This document shows, one piece after another, positions 18,121 through 25,387 of a stretch of 29,310 nt of DNA. Source of the DNA: an uncultured Faecalibacterium sp. (GTDB taxonomy: Bacteria; Bacillota; Clostridia; Oscillospirales; Ruminococcaceae); assembly GCA_934540955.1 (NCBI GenBank), contig CAKTCY010000021.1, positions 1-29,310 on the forward strand, given 5' to 3'. The notes below the pieces were generated by a model. It worked only from the letters and a program-made list of their open reading frames with translations, was not told the origin of the DNA and ran no database searches. Within the stretch, counting starts at the first letter, position 1, and every line of letters starts with the position of its first letter. A program made the translations under genes and the position numbers.

Positions 18121-18169
18121 AAAAGCCCGGCGAAGCCTGCGGGCGTATTCCCGTGGGCCTCCGCCGGGC
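18121..18169 (-). promoter_or_regulatory. Intercistronic hairpin between dctP and dctQ
   Basis: On the minus strand GCCCGGCG (18169-18162) pairs with CGCCGGGC (18132-18125), with further GC pairing inside, followed by TTTTA. It sits after the dctP stop and just before the dctQ ribosome-binding site. A partial terminator or 3'-end stabiliser would yield more binding protein than permease, as is common for binding-protein transporters. Confidence 0.65.
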
Positions 18170-18201
18170 AATGTACTACTTAGATTGGATGGAAAGCCAG
18201 A

Positions 18202-19290
18202 TTATGCCTTCATGTCCAGCAGCTTCTGGTACAGCTCAGCCTGATCAGAGGTGTTGTCCTTGATGACCTTAGCGCAAGCTTCCTGCCAGGGAGTCTTGTC
18301 GTCCACATCCACAACGTTGCAGCCGGAGGAACGCAGCTCGTCCAGAACCTTGTTCTCAGCGGTCTCGGACAGGTCAGCGTTGAACTTCTGGGTATCGGCA
18401 GCAGCAGCCATAACGGCAGCCTGCTGGTTAGCGGTCAGCTTGCCCCATGCGTTGTCGGTGATAACAGCCTGCACAGCGCCCAGAGTGTGGCCGTCCAGAA
18501 TCAGGTTGTTAGCAACCTCGGGGAAAGCGTTGGACTTGTAGTTTGCGATGGGCTGCTCAGCGCCATCCACAACGCCGGTCTGCAGTGCGCTGTACAGCTC
18601 GCCGAAAGCAACGACGGTGGGGTTAGCGCCCAGACCCTCGACCATGCCGTTCATAACGGGGTCGTTGGACACACGCAGCTTCATGCCCTTCAGGTCAGCG
18701 ATGGTTGCAACGGGCTTGACGGTGAAGAAGTGACGGAAGCCCTCCTCGCCGTAGAACAGGCCGCGAACGGGCAGGCCCAGTTCCTGAGGCTCATTCAGGA
18801 ACTCAGGAGCCAGATCGCTGTTGGCAAAGTTCCAGAAGTGAGCGCGGTTGTTGAAGGTGAAGGGAATGGACAGCAGCTTGGACTTATTGCAGCCGTAGCT
18901 GGTCAGAGCGAAAGCAGAGATACGGCTGATATCAATGGAGGTAGAGCCGCCCAGAATAGCGTCCAGAACATCGTTCTCAGAGCCCAGAACGCCGGAAGCC
19001 TGCACGTCAACGACCACAGAACCGCCGCTCAGCTCCTCGACCTTCTCCTTGAAGTGAGAACCGGTCTGGCCAACGATGGTATCCAAGGGGTTAACCTCGG
19101 CGTAGACCAGAGTCACCTTGGGATCGCTGGCAGCAGCAGCTGCATCACCGGCAGCAGCAGAAGCTGCGGTAGAGGTGGAAGCAGCGGTAGAAGTGGAGCC
19201 GCTCTTGGAACCACCGCAGGCGGTCAGGGCAACGGCAGCAGTAGCTGCACCGGCAACAGCCATAAAGCTGCGACGAGAGATCATTTTCAT
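18202..19290 (-). CDS. dctP: TRAP solute-binding lipoprotein DctP
   Basis: 362 residues from ATG 19290, with AAGGAGG 9 nt upstream; the open frame extends 56 codons further but without a start signal and across the promoter. The signal peptide (SRRSFMAVAGAATAAVALTAC) ends in an LTAC lipobox with Cys25 as lipid site and contains a twin-Arg SRRSFM motif. A Ser/Thr/Ala-rich linker of ~30 residues follows. The DctP domain fills the rest and contains the ligand-arginine region MKLRVSNDPV and ALQTGVVDGAEQP. It captures the substrate outside the membrane and delivers it to DctQM. The ligand is likely an acidic sugar given uxuAB nearby, which is an inference. Confidence 0.94.
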   Translation of the reverse strand: MKMISRRSFMAVAGAATAAVALTACGGSKSGSTSTAASTSTAASAAAGDAAAAASDPKVTLVYAEVNPLDTIVGQTGSHFKEKVEELSGGSVVVDVQASGVLGSENDVLDAILGGSTSIDISRISAFALTSYGCNKSKLLSIPFTFNNRAHFWNFANSDLAPEFLNEPQELGLPVRGLFYGEEGFRHFFTVKPVATIADLKGMKLRVSNDPVMNGMVEGLGANPTVVAFGELYSALQTGVVDGAEQPIANYKSNAFPEVANNLILDGHTLGAVQAVITDNAWGKLTANQQAAVMAAAADTQKFNADLSETAENKVLDELRSSGCNVVDVDDKTPWQEACAKVIKDNTSDQAELYQKLLDMKA

Positions 19291-19322
19291 AGGAATCGTC
19301 CTCCTTAAATAATTGTGAACTT

Positions 19323-19345
19323 CTCCGGGCGCACAGGTGCCGGAG
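19323..19345 (-). promoter_or_regulatory. 5' leader hairpin of dctP mRNA
   Basis: CTCCGG (19345-19340 on the minus strand) pairs with CCGGAG (19328-19323) in the predicted dctP leader, upstream of the ribosome-binding site. A stabilising role is possible; there is no T-run. Confidence 0.4.
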
Positions 19346-19367
19346 CTTTCGTTCATTGACTGTACAC

Positions 19368-19428
19368 ACTTTAGCAAATTTTCCGAAATGAAACAAGGGC
19401 TTTCAAAAAATGTCCTGTTTTTCGAAAG
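19368..19428 (-). promoter_or_regulatory. dctP promoter with upstream inverted-repeat operator
   Basis: A weak promoter, TTGTTT (19396-19391), 17 nt, TAAAGT (19373-19368), is followed upstream by a 29-bp imperfect palindrome at 19400-19428: arms CTTTCAAAAAA and TTTTTCGAAAG around a 7-nt centre. The palindrome abuts the -35 box, the usual place for an activator. The obvious candidate is the AraC-type response regulator encoded at 20577-21392. Confidence 0.5.
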
Positions 19429-19522
19429 AATGTCAAGATTGTTTTTGCCATAATGCACAACTGCTTTCCGTTTCGTTTGTGCAACACTGCCGACCAGTTG
19501 GATACATTCCTGTATTCATAGT

Positions 19523-19570
19523 ACAAAATAACACCCCGACAAATGTCCGTCCGGGCACTTCTCGGGGTGT
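19523..19570 (-). terminator. Terminator after the orphan binding protein gene
   Basis: On the minus strand ACACCCCGA (19570-19562) pairs with TCGGGGTGT (19539-19531) and is followed by TATTTTG. It starts 6 nt after the stop codon and separates the signalling operon from dctP. Confidence 0.82.
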
Positions 19571-19575
19571 CTTCT

Positions 19576-20580
19576 TCAGCTTTTCTGTATCCGGTCTATC
19601 AGCTCCTGCTGGGCAGAGAACTCATCGTACATGGGCTGCACCGCTGCGCGGAAGCGGGCTTTCTCGGCCTCGTCCAGCTCGGTGACGCAGATGCCCAGCT
19701 TGCGCATATTCTGCTCTGCGTTCGCCTCCCGCCGCGCCCAGAGCTCGCGCTCCTTCTGTGCGCTCTCCCGGGCGCAGGCACGAATCACCTCCGGGAAGCT
19801 TTCGTCCAGCGCGGCAAGCTTTTCCATCACCGCCGGGCTGGCCAGCTGCACCTCCGGCACGCGGGTGTGCTCGTCCTTCAGGAAAAAGGGCGCTACCTCG
19901 TAGTGTCCCATTACCTCGTAGCTGGGCCAGTTGTTCTCTGCGCCGTCGATCTCGGCATTATGCAGGGCGGCATACACCTTGCTGTACACCACCTGCGCTG
20001 GCTTTGCGCCCAGTGCGGTGATCATGTCGCTCATCATGTCCGACTCCTGCACCCGGATGGTCAACCCCTGCAGGTCGTCCAGCCCGGTCACCTTTTCCCG
20101 GGTGTAGAAGCTGCGCACACCGGCGTCGAACCACGAAAGTCCCACTAAGTCCATGCCGTCCAGCATGGCCAGAAACTCGTCCCCGATGCTGCCGTCCAGC
20201 ACCCGCCACATCTGCTGGGCATCGCGGTACAGGTAGGGCAGCTGCAGCACGCTGAGCTCCGGCTCGTACTCTGCCAGCTGGCTCAGGGACACGCGGGAAA
20301 AATCCACCCCGCCGAACTGCATCTGCTGGATGACGCTTTGCTCTGCACCCAACTCTGCCCCGCTGTAGACCAGCACCTTCACCCGGCCATCCGTGCGCTG
20401 CGCCACCAGCTCGGCAAAGGCTCTTGCCGCCTTGCTGGTGGGGTAGTCCTCCGGCTGGTTCTCCGCATAGCGCAGAATGAGCGGCTTTTCCTGCTGCGAG
20501 GAAGCAGACTGTGCCGTGCAGCCTGTGACTGCCAGTGCCGGGGCTGCTGTCAGCAGGTGCAGCAGCTGACGGCGGGTCAC
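19576..20580 (-). CDS. Orphan TRAP-type solute-binding lipoprotein, likely sensor subunit
   Basis: 334 residues, a complete DctP-family protein with no permease of its own. The lipoprotein signal ends in VTGC (Cys21) and begins with a twin-Arg TRRQLL. Family signatures are LTIRVQESDMMSDM and AEIDGAENNWPSY, the latter closer to the classical DctP consensus than the copy at 18202-19290. It starts with GTG at 20580; the GTGA overlaps the stop of the response regulator by 4 nt, so it is translated with the two-component pair. That coupling suggests it presents ligand to the kinase's outer domain rather than serving transport, although sharing DctQM cannot be excluded. Confidence 0.9.
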   Translation of the reverse strand: MTRRQLLHLLTAAPALAVTGCTAQSASSQQEKPLILRYAENQPEDYPTSKAARAFAELVAQRTDGRVKVLVYSGAELGAEQSVIQQMQFGGVDFSRVSLSQLAEYEPELSVLQLPYLYRDAQQMWRVLDGSIGDEFLAMLDGMDLVGLSWFDAGVRSFYTREKVTGLDDLQGLTIRVQESDMMSDMITALGAKPAQVVYSKVYAALHNAEIDGAENNWPSYEVMGHYEVAPFFLKDEHTRVPEVQLASPAVMEKLAALDESFPEVIRACARESAQKERELWARREANAEQNMRKLGICVTELDEAEKARFRAAVQPMYDEFSAQQELIDRIQKS

Positions 20581-21392
20581 AGCCGCGCCTCCCGGGCTGC
20601 CTTTGCCGCTTCCTTCCGGTACTGGGTGGGGGTCATGCCGGTGCGCTTTTTAAAGGCACGGGCAAAATAGCTTGCATCCTCGTAGCCCACCATGGAGGCC
20701 ACCTCCGCTGCGGAGCGGAAGGGGTCGGACAGCAGCTCCTTGGCGGCGTTGATGCGCAGCTCGGTCAGGCAGTCCAGAAAGTTCATCTTCTGGTACTTTT
20801 TGAACTGCGCCGAAAGGTACGCCGGGCTGATGTGCAAGATCTCGCTCACGCTGTCCAGCGAGAGGTCAGCCATGTAGTTATCCTCCATATACTTGCGCAC
20901 ATGGTCCATCACCAGTGCGTTGCGGTCGCTCTCCCCTTCCCCGGCGGGGTCGGCCTCCTGCTCCGGGGCAGCTTCCGGCTCCGGGGCTTCCGCAGCCAGC
21001 TCGGCCAAGCGGCGCCCTGCCTCGATCTGCCGGATGGCGCGGCGGATGGCGGCCTCGGTCTCGTCCGGGTCCACCGGCTTCAGCAGATAGTCGCAGGCGC
21101 CCAGATGCACCGCCTCGTGGGCGTACTGGAACAGGCTGTACGCCGTGATAAAGATCACCTTGCACTCCGGGCGCTGCTCCAGCACTGCGCGGGCGGCATC
21201 CAGGCCGTTCATGCCCGGCATCTCGATGTCCATTAAAATCAGGTCTGCTTCCCAGAGCACAGCGGTATCCGCAGCCTTGCGGCCGTTTTCCGCCATTTCC
21301 ACCGTCACCTCATGCTCGAACCGGCGCATGACGATATCCGCCAGCGCCTCCCGCTCCATTCTCTCATCATCCGCGATCAACAGACGAATCAT
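20577..21392 (-). CDS. YesN-type response regulator with AraC DNA-binding domain
   Basis: 271 residues. The receiver domain (~1-120) has the acidic pair D8/D9, phosphoacceptor D55 (LILMDIEMPG) and KPVD near 105-108. An Ala/Glu/Pro-rich linker follows (~130-157). The C-terminal ~100 residues are a double helix-turn-helix of the AraC family (LSLDSVSEILHISPAYLSAQ; ASYFARAFKKRTGMTPTQYR). It is a DNA-binding transcription activator by family. The ATG overlaps the kinase stop (ATGA, 4 nt) and its own stop overlaps the binding-protein start. Probable targets are the dctPQM promoter and perhaps uxuAB. Confidence 0.93.
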   Translation of the reverse strand: MIRLLIADDERMEREALADIVMRRFEHEVTVEMAENGRKAADTAVLWEADLILMDIEMPGMNGLDAARAVLEQRPECKVIFITAYSLFQYAHEAVHLGACDYLLKPVDPDETEAAIRRAIRQIEAGRRLAELAAEAPEPEAAPEQEADPAGEGESDRNALVMDHVRKYMEDNYMADLSLDSVSEILHISPAYLSAQFKKYQKMNFLDCLTELRINAAKELLSDPFRSAAEVASMVGYEDASYFARAFKKRTGMTPTQYRKEAAKAAREARL

Positions 21393-22918
21393 TCCTCAAA
21401 TTCCTCCTCATTCTCCACCAGCGGCAGATACAGGATCACCGCAGTTCCCCGCCCCGGCCGGGAGCGCACCACCACCCGGCAGCGGGCATCCAGTAGCCGC
21501 AGACGGGCGGCTACATTATAAATGCCGATATGCTCCCAGCGGGGCGCGGGCTGCTCCAGTGCCGTGCGCAGCTGCTGCAGCTGCTCCGGCTCAATGCCCA
21601 TGCCGTTGTCCAGCACCCGGATGCACAGCAGACCCTTTTCCCGCAGGGGGATCATGCGGATGCGCACCACGCCGCCCTCTTCCTTGGGGCAGATACCGTG
21701 CTTGAAGGCGTTTTCCACGATGGGCTGCAAAATAAAGGACGGCACCATGGTCTCGGTCAGATCCAGCGAGTCCGAGATCACCCACTGCATCTGCACCCGG
21801 TCGCCAAAGCGCACATGGTAGATGGAGTAGTACTCGTCCACAACGCGCACCTCCCGGGAGAGGGGCACCTGCTCATCGTTGCTCATCAGGCTGTAACGCA
21901 ACAGATGGGAAAGCGCCATGATGAGCGCCTGTGTGCGGTAGGCAGACTCTGTGCCCGCCATCTGCTGGATGACGTTCAGGGTATTGAACAGAAAATGCGG
22001 GTCGATCTGGCTGCGCAGCTGCTGCAGTCGGCTGCGCTCCATGCGGTTCTGCAGCTCCAGCGCCTCGGTCTTTTGGCGGTGCAGTTCCCGCTCGATCTCG
22101 TTTTTCTCCTGTAAGGTGCTCACCTGCTGCGCCATGGAGTGCTTCATGCGGTTAAAGGACTCCGCCAGCTGGCCGATCTCCGGCTGCTTGGGCAGCGGGA
22201 TGTCCGGGGTGTCGAACTGGCTGCGGCTGATGGCGCGGGAGGCCTCGATCATCTGAGACACCGGGGTCAGCAGCCGCATGACCATCAGACCGGAGGCACA
22301 GCCCAGCGCCACGCACAGCGCCACCACCACGATCTGCATCAGGGCGATCCGCTCGCCCAGCTCCGAGATCTCGGTGTAGGTGGTCTGGGCGTCCAGAATC
22401 GAGGCCTTCAGCAACTGCATGGTGTACTGGCTCAGATACCCGCCGCAGACCGAGACCTTGTTGTAATACAGCTGGGATGCCTTTGCTTCCTGCCCACTGG
22501 AAAGATAGCTCTCCAGCTCCTCCAGCAGGGTGTTGTAGCTGCCGTAGGTAGTCTCCACCGCGCCGTACAGCACCCACTGCTCATCACTGACGTTCTGCAA
22601 GCCGTCCATATTGGAGCGGATGCGCCACAGCCACGCATTGCAGGTCGAGCAGGCTGTTTGGAGCTTTTCCAGCATTTCCTCGGTCTCGCCGTTCTCCCAG
22701 CGATACGCTTCCAGAATGCTGATGGAGCTTTCTACGCCGCCCTGAAAGCGGCTGATGGCGTTAAAGTTGCCCATCTGGTCGTCCTGCACCTGTTGCACCG
22801 CCCGTGCCTGATAGCCGTTCAGGGCAAGCTGCAACGCAAAGGCCGCAAAAAAAGCCGCCAGACACAGCACCATGCGCTGCTTGAGCGTAACGCTGCGCTT
22901 CCAGTTGCGCTTTTCCAT
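21389..22918 (-). CDS. YesM-type sensor histidine kinase
   Basis: 509 residues. Membrane helix 1 is at ~15-33 and helix 2 at ~191-213, enclosing an extracytoplasmic sensor region of about 155 residues. A HAMP segment (~215-265) and coiled coil follow. The kinase core is of the LytS/YesM class with phospho-acceptor H308 in QIDPHFLFNTLN. The ATPase domain shows N403 (NAFKHG) and D437 (DNGMGI). Such kinases often sense sugars or acids, sometimes through a binding protein. GGGGGAGG lies 6 nt before the ATG. It is the first gene of the kinase-regulator-binding protein operon. Confidence 0.93.
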   Translation of the reverse strand: MEKRNWKRSVTLKQRMVLCLAAFFAAFALQLALNGYQARAVQQVQDDQMGNFNAISRFQGGVESSISILEAYRWENGETEEMLEKLQTACSTCNAWLWRIRSNMDGLQNVSDEQWVLYGAVETTYGSYNTLLEELESYLSSGQEAKASQLYYNKVSVCGGYLSQYTMQLLKASILDAQTTYTEISELGERIALMQIVVVALCVALGCASGLMVMRLLTPVSQMIEASRAISRSQFDTPDIPLPKQPEIGQLAESFNRMKHSMAQQVSTLQEKNEIERELHRQKTEALELQNRMERSRLQQLRSQIDPHFLFNTLNVIQQMAGTESAYRTQALIMALSHLLRYSLMSNDEQVPLSREVRVVDEYYSIYHVRFGDRVQMQWVISDSLDLTETMVPSFILQPIVENAFKHGICPKEEGGVVRIRMIPLREKGLLCIRVLDNGMGIEPEQLQQLRTALEQPAPRWEHIGIYNVAARLRLLDARCRVVVRSRPGRGTAVILYLPLVENEEEFEE

Positions 22919-22954
22919 GCAAGGCCTCCCCCTTTTTTCGTTAAAGTGTATCTT

Positions 22955-22984
22955 ATTCTACCACGCCTTGCGGGCGGTTTGCAA
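22955..22984 (-). promoter_or_regulatory. Promoter of the signalling operon
   Basis: Minus strand TTGCAA (22984-22979), 18-nt spacer, TAGAAT (22960-22955), giving a ~30-nt leader before the kinase gene. Confidence 0.65.
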
Positions 22985-23016
22985 GCCGGATGCACCGCCG
23001 CCGATGCAGCTTTTGC

Positions 23017-23045
23017 TTGCTTCTTGCCGGTAAATGTGGTACTAT
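23017..23045 (+). promoter_or_regulatory. Promoter of the YcxB-like gene
   Basis: TTGCTT (23017-23022), 17-nt spacer, TACTAT (23040-23045). The start would be near 23052, so the leader is very short (~15 nt) but still covers the AAAGGAGGG site. Confidence 0.6.
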
Positions 23046-23067
23046 GCCCAAAAAGGAGGGTAACTTT

Positions 23068-23598
23068 ATGACCCAGAATGTTTGCGTCTCCGTCCAGATG
23101 GACGAAAAGGGCTTTCACGATTTTGCAGCCTTTGACCTGCTGCGCCACAACAAGGGCTGGCAGCGTCCGGCAGTGTTCACCGCCATTCTGCTGGTGTGCG
23201 CCGGGATCTGCCTGAGCCAGCTCGGCAAGCGGGAGGGTGCCGGGCTGCTGACCGCCGTGCTGGCTATTGTAGCCCTTGGCCTGCCCGCCGTATACTTCGG
23301 CACTTTCTTTTCGAACCTCTCCAAGCAGATCAAAAAGCTGGGCCTGCCCCGCTCCTTCTACCGGCTGGAGTTGGACACTGCCGGGCTTTCGGTCTGGATG
23401 GCCGGTGAGCAGAACAAGGCCGAGCCCACCAACCGCTACACCTGGAACACCGTGTACTGCGCCTACCGCACCAAGGACGCAGTGTACATCTACGTTCAGA
23501 AGAATCAGGCCTATCTGCTGAACGAGAGCATGGATGCCGCATGGAGCCTGCTGGGCAGTGCGCTGCCCGCCGCCAGCCTGCACGACTGCCGGAAATAA
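23068..23598 (+). CDS. YcxB-like small membrane protein
   Basis: 176 residues from ATG 23068, which has AAAGGAGGG 9 nt upstream; 26 more open codons lie 5' but overlap the promoter. Two membrane helices (~32-48 and ~54-74) are followed by a soluble tail. The tail pattern (RLELDTAGLSVWM, then YTWNTVYCAYRTKDAVYIYV, then AYLLNES) matches the YcxB-like domain found in many Firmicute membrane proteins. That family has no established function. It is divergent from the sensor kinase gene and convergent with uxuB, each with its own terminator, so no operon partner points to a role. Confidence 0.75.
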   Translation: MTQNVCVSVQMDEKGFHDFAAFDLLRHNKGWQRPAVFTAILLVCAGICLSQLGKREGAGLLTAVLAIVALGLPAVYFGTFFSNLSKQIKKLGLPRSFYRLELDTAGLSVWMAGEQNKAEPTNRYTWNTVYCAYRTKDAVYIYVQKNQAYLLNESMDAAWSLLGSALPAASLHDCRK

Positions 23599-23673
23599 GG
23601 GTGCCGGAACGATTTTTCATGCGCTCCGCTTTGCTCTGCGCATAAATAGCGGAAAAATTATGTTTCTTTCGAA

Positions 23674-23713
23674 ATCCCGGAGCGTCTGCGGACGCTCCGG
23701 GATTCTGTTTTTA
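23674..23713 (+). terminator. Terminator after the YcxB-like gene
   Basis: A perfect 13-bp stem, ATCCCGGAGCGTC (23674-23686) with GACGCTCCGGGAT (23691-23703), tetraloop TGCG, then TCTGTTTTT. Confidence 0.92.
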
Positions 23714-23733
23714 CATAACAATTTTAACAAAAC

Positions 23734-23772
23734 AAAAACCCACGCTGCGGCAAAGCAAAAGCGCAGCGTGGG
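23734..23772 (-). terminator. Terminator after uxuB
   Basis: On the minus strand CCCACGCTGCG (23772-23762) pairs with CGCAGCGTGGG (23749-23739) and is followed by TTTTTG. It starts 23 nt after the uxuB stop. Confidence 0.92.
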
Positions 23773-23795
23773 TACGGAAATAGCGTTACAAAGCT

Positions 23796-25382
23796 TTAGC
23801 GGGCCAGGGTGTACTTGTGCAGGGTCTTGCGCACTGCGCCGTTACCGGCGTACAGCTCCTTGACCATGCCCTCGATCTTTTCGCCCAGACCGACGGCGTA
23901 CAGGTCCACACCGAACACATCGGCACGGCTGTACAGAGCCTTCAGGCAGCTGAAGTCCTGCTCGCCTTCCTTGATCTCCAAGGGGCTGACGATGGCCTGC
24001 AGCTCAGCCAGCAGCGGATCGGGAGAGATCTCGAAGGGCTGGCCGTTGTCGTCGATGCCCTTCAGGTAGCGGGCATAGCCTGCCAGCACCAGCGGGATCA
24101 GCACGAGGTTGGACTTGTCCAGACCGCGCTCCTCGTAAGCCTTGATGGTCTCGCCGAAGCGGATAGCCAGCTTCTGGGAGGTATCGGTAGCGATACGCTG
24201 GGGAGCATCGGGCATGAAGGGGTTGGGCAGGCGGCGGTTGATGACAGCGCCGATGAACTCATAGGGGTTCAGCACGCCGGGATCAACGACCACAGGCATA
24301 GCCTCGATGTAGCCGATCTTCTGGATGAAAGCACGCAGATCCTCGTCTGCCATCTCGGCAGAGATGAGGGTGTAGCCCAGCATACAGCCATAGATGGACA
24401 TGGCAGTGTGCAGGGGGTTCAGGCAGGTGCAGACCTTCATCTTCTCGATCTTGTCCACGGTCTCGCGGTCGCAGTACAGCACACCGCCCAGCTCCAGCGG
24501 AGGACGGCCATTGGTATAGTGATCCTCGATGCACAGGTACTGGGTCTCCTCGGCGTTGACAAAGGGAGCAGTGAAGGTGTGCTTCTCGGTAACGATGGTG
24601 TAGTTATCCTCAAAGCCGTCCTTTGCCAGCATCTCCTGCACCTTTGCGTCCGGGCGCGGGGTGATCTTGTCGATCATGCTCCACGGGAAGGTGACCTTGG
24701 TCTCGTCCTGCACATAGGCAAGGAACTCGGCGGGCGCCAGACCCTGCTCCACCCACTTGGCAGCATAGGCGTGGACAGCGGTCTTGACCTTATCGCCGTT
24801 GTGAGAGCAGTTATCCATGCTCTGCACGGTCAGGGGCAGCTTGCCGGCCTTAAAGCGCTCGTACAGCAGAGCGGTGACCTTGCCCATAGCCAGCACAGGG
24901 GTCAGGCCGCGCTCCAAGTCAGCGGGAGCAACGCCGTAGCCCTTCTCAGTGATGGTGAAGGAGATCATCTGCAGGCTGGGGTTCTGGAAGATCTCCACCA
25001 GACGTGCCCAGTCGGCGCCGAAGGAATAATCAGCCTTCAGGCTCTCGGTGACGGAGGCGATGACCTTCTTCTCGATCTCGCCGGTGGACTTCAGGCAGAC
25101 CAGCAGGCTCAGGTTATCGTAGGGCTGATAAGCCTTGTCGATGATCTCGTAGTCAAAGCTCTCGGCCACGATGACACCGCGGTCGTACTTGCCGCTGTTC
25201 AGGGCGTCGTTCAGCACAGCAGCGGGGAAAGCACGGAAGATGTTGCCAGCGCCAAAGTGCACCCAAGTGGGCTCGGCGTGGGTCTTGGCCTTCACGGCCT
25301 CAATGTCGAATTTGGGCAGCTCGTAGCCCTTTTCTGCCCACTCGGCGGACAGATTACCGTTTTTGATATCAGACAGCTTCAT
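23796..25382 (-). CDS. uxuB: Fructuronate reductase (mannitol dehydrogenase family)
   Basis: 528 residues, long-chain polyol dehydrogenase family. The N-terminal nucleotide-binding region has VHFGAGNIFRAF (~42-53). FPWSMIDKITPRP matches the family FPxSMVDRI motif. The LNPLH segment (N322, H325) corresponds to the catalytic Asn-His region. With uxuA next door it is assigned as UxuB, which reduces D-fructuronate to D-mannonate with NADH in glucuronate breakdown. Tagaturonate or mannitol specificity cannot be excluded from sequence alone. The gap to uxuA is 5 nt, and the weak GAAGGG upstream lies within the end of uxuA, which implies translational coupling. Confidence 0.9.
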   Translation of the reverse strand: MKLSDIKNGNLSAEWAEKGYELPKFDIEAVKAKTHAEPTWVHFGAGNIFRAFPAAVLNDALNSGKYDRGVIVAESFDYEIIDKAYQPYDNLSLLVCLKSTGEIEKKVIASVTESLKADYSFGADWARLVEIFQNPSLQMISFTITEKGYGVAPADLERGLTPVLAMGKVTALLYERFKAGKLPLTVQSMDNCSHNGDKVKTAVHAYAAKWVEQGLAPAEFLAYVQDETKVTFPWSMIDKITPRPDAKVQEMLAKDGFEDNYTIVTEKHTFTAPFVNAEETQYLCIEDHYTNGRPPLELGGVLYCDRETVDKIEKMKVCTCLNPLHTAMSIYGCMLGYTLISAEMADEDLRAFIQKIGYIEAMPVVVDPGVLNPYEFIGAVINRRLPNPFMPDAPQRIATDTSQKLAIRFGETIKAYEERGLDKSNLVLIPLVLAGYARYLKGIDDNGQPFEISPDPLLAELQAIVSPLEIKEGEQDFSCLKALYSRADVFGVDLYAVGLGEKIEGMVKELYAGNGAVRKTLHKYTLAR

Positions 25383-25387
25383 AGTGA

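Noticed and set aside
19291..19458. 56-codon N-terminal extension of dctP
   Set aside because: It lacks a start signal and covers the promoter and leader hairpin. ATG 19290 has AAGGAGG and a proper lipoprotein signal directly after it.
19429..19460. Sigma-54 or TTGACA promoter for dctP further upstream
   Set aside because: The minus strand has TGGCA and TTGACA here, but there is no -12 GC at correct spacing and no acceptable -10 box 17 nt from TTGACA.
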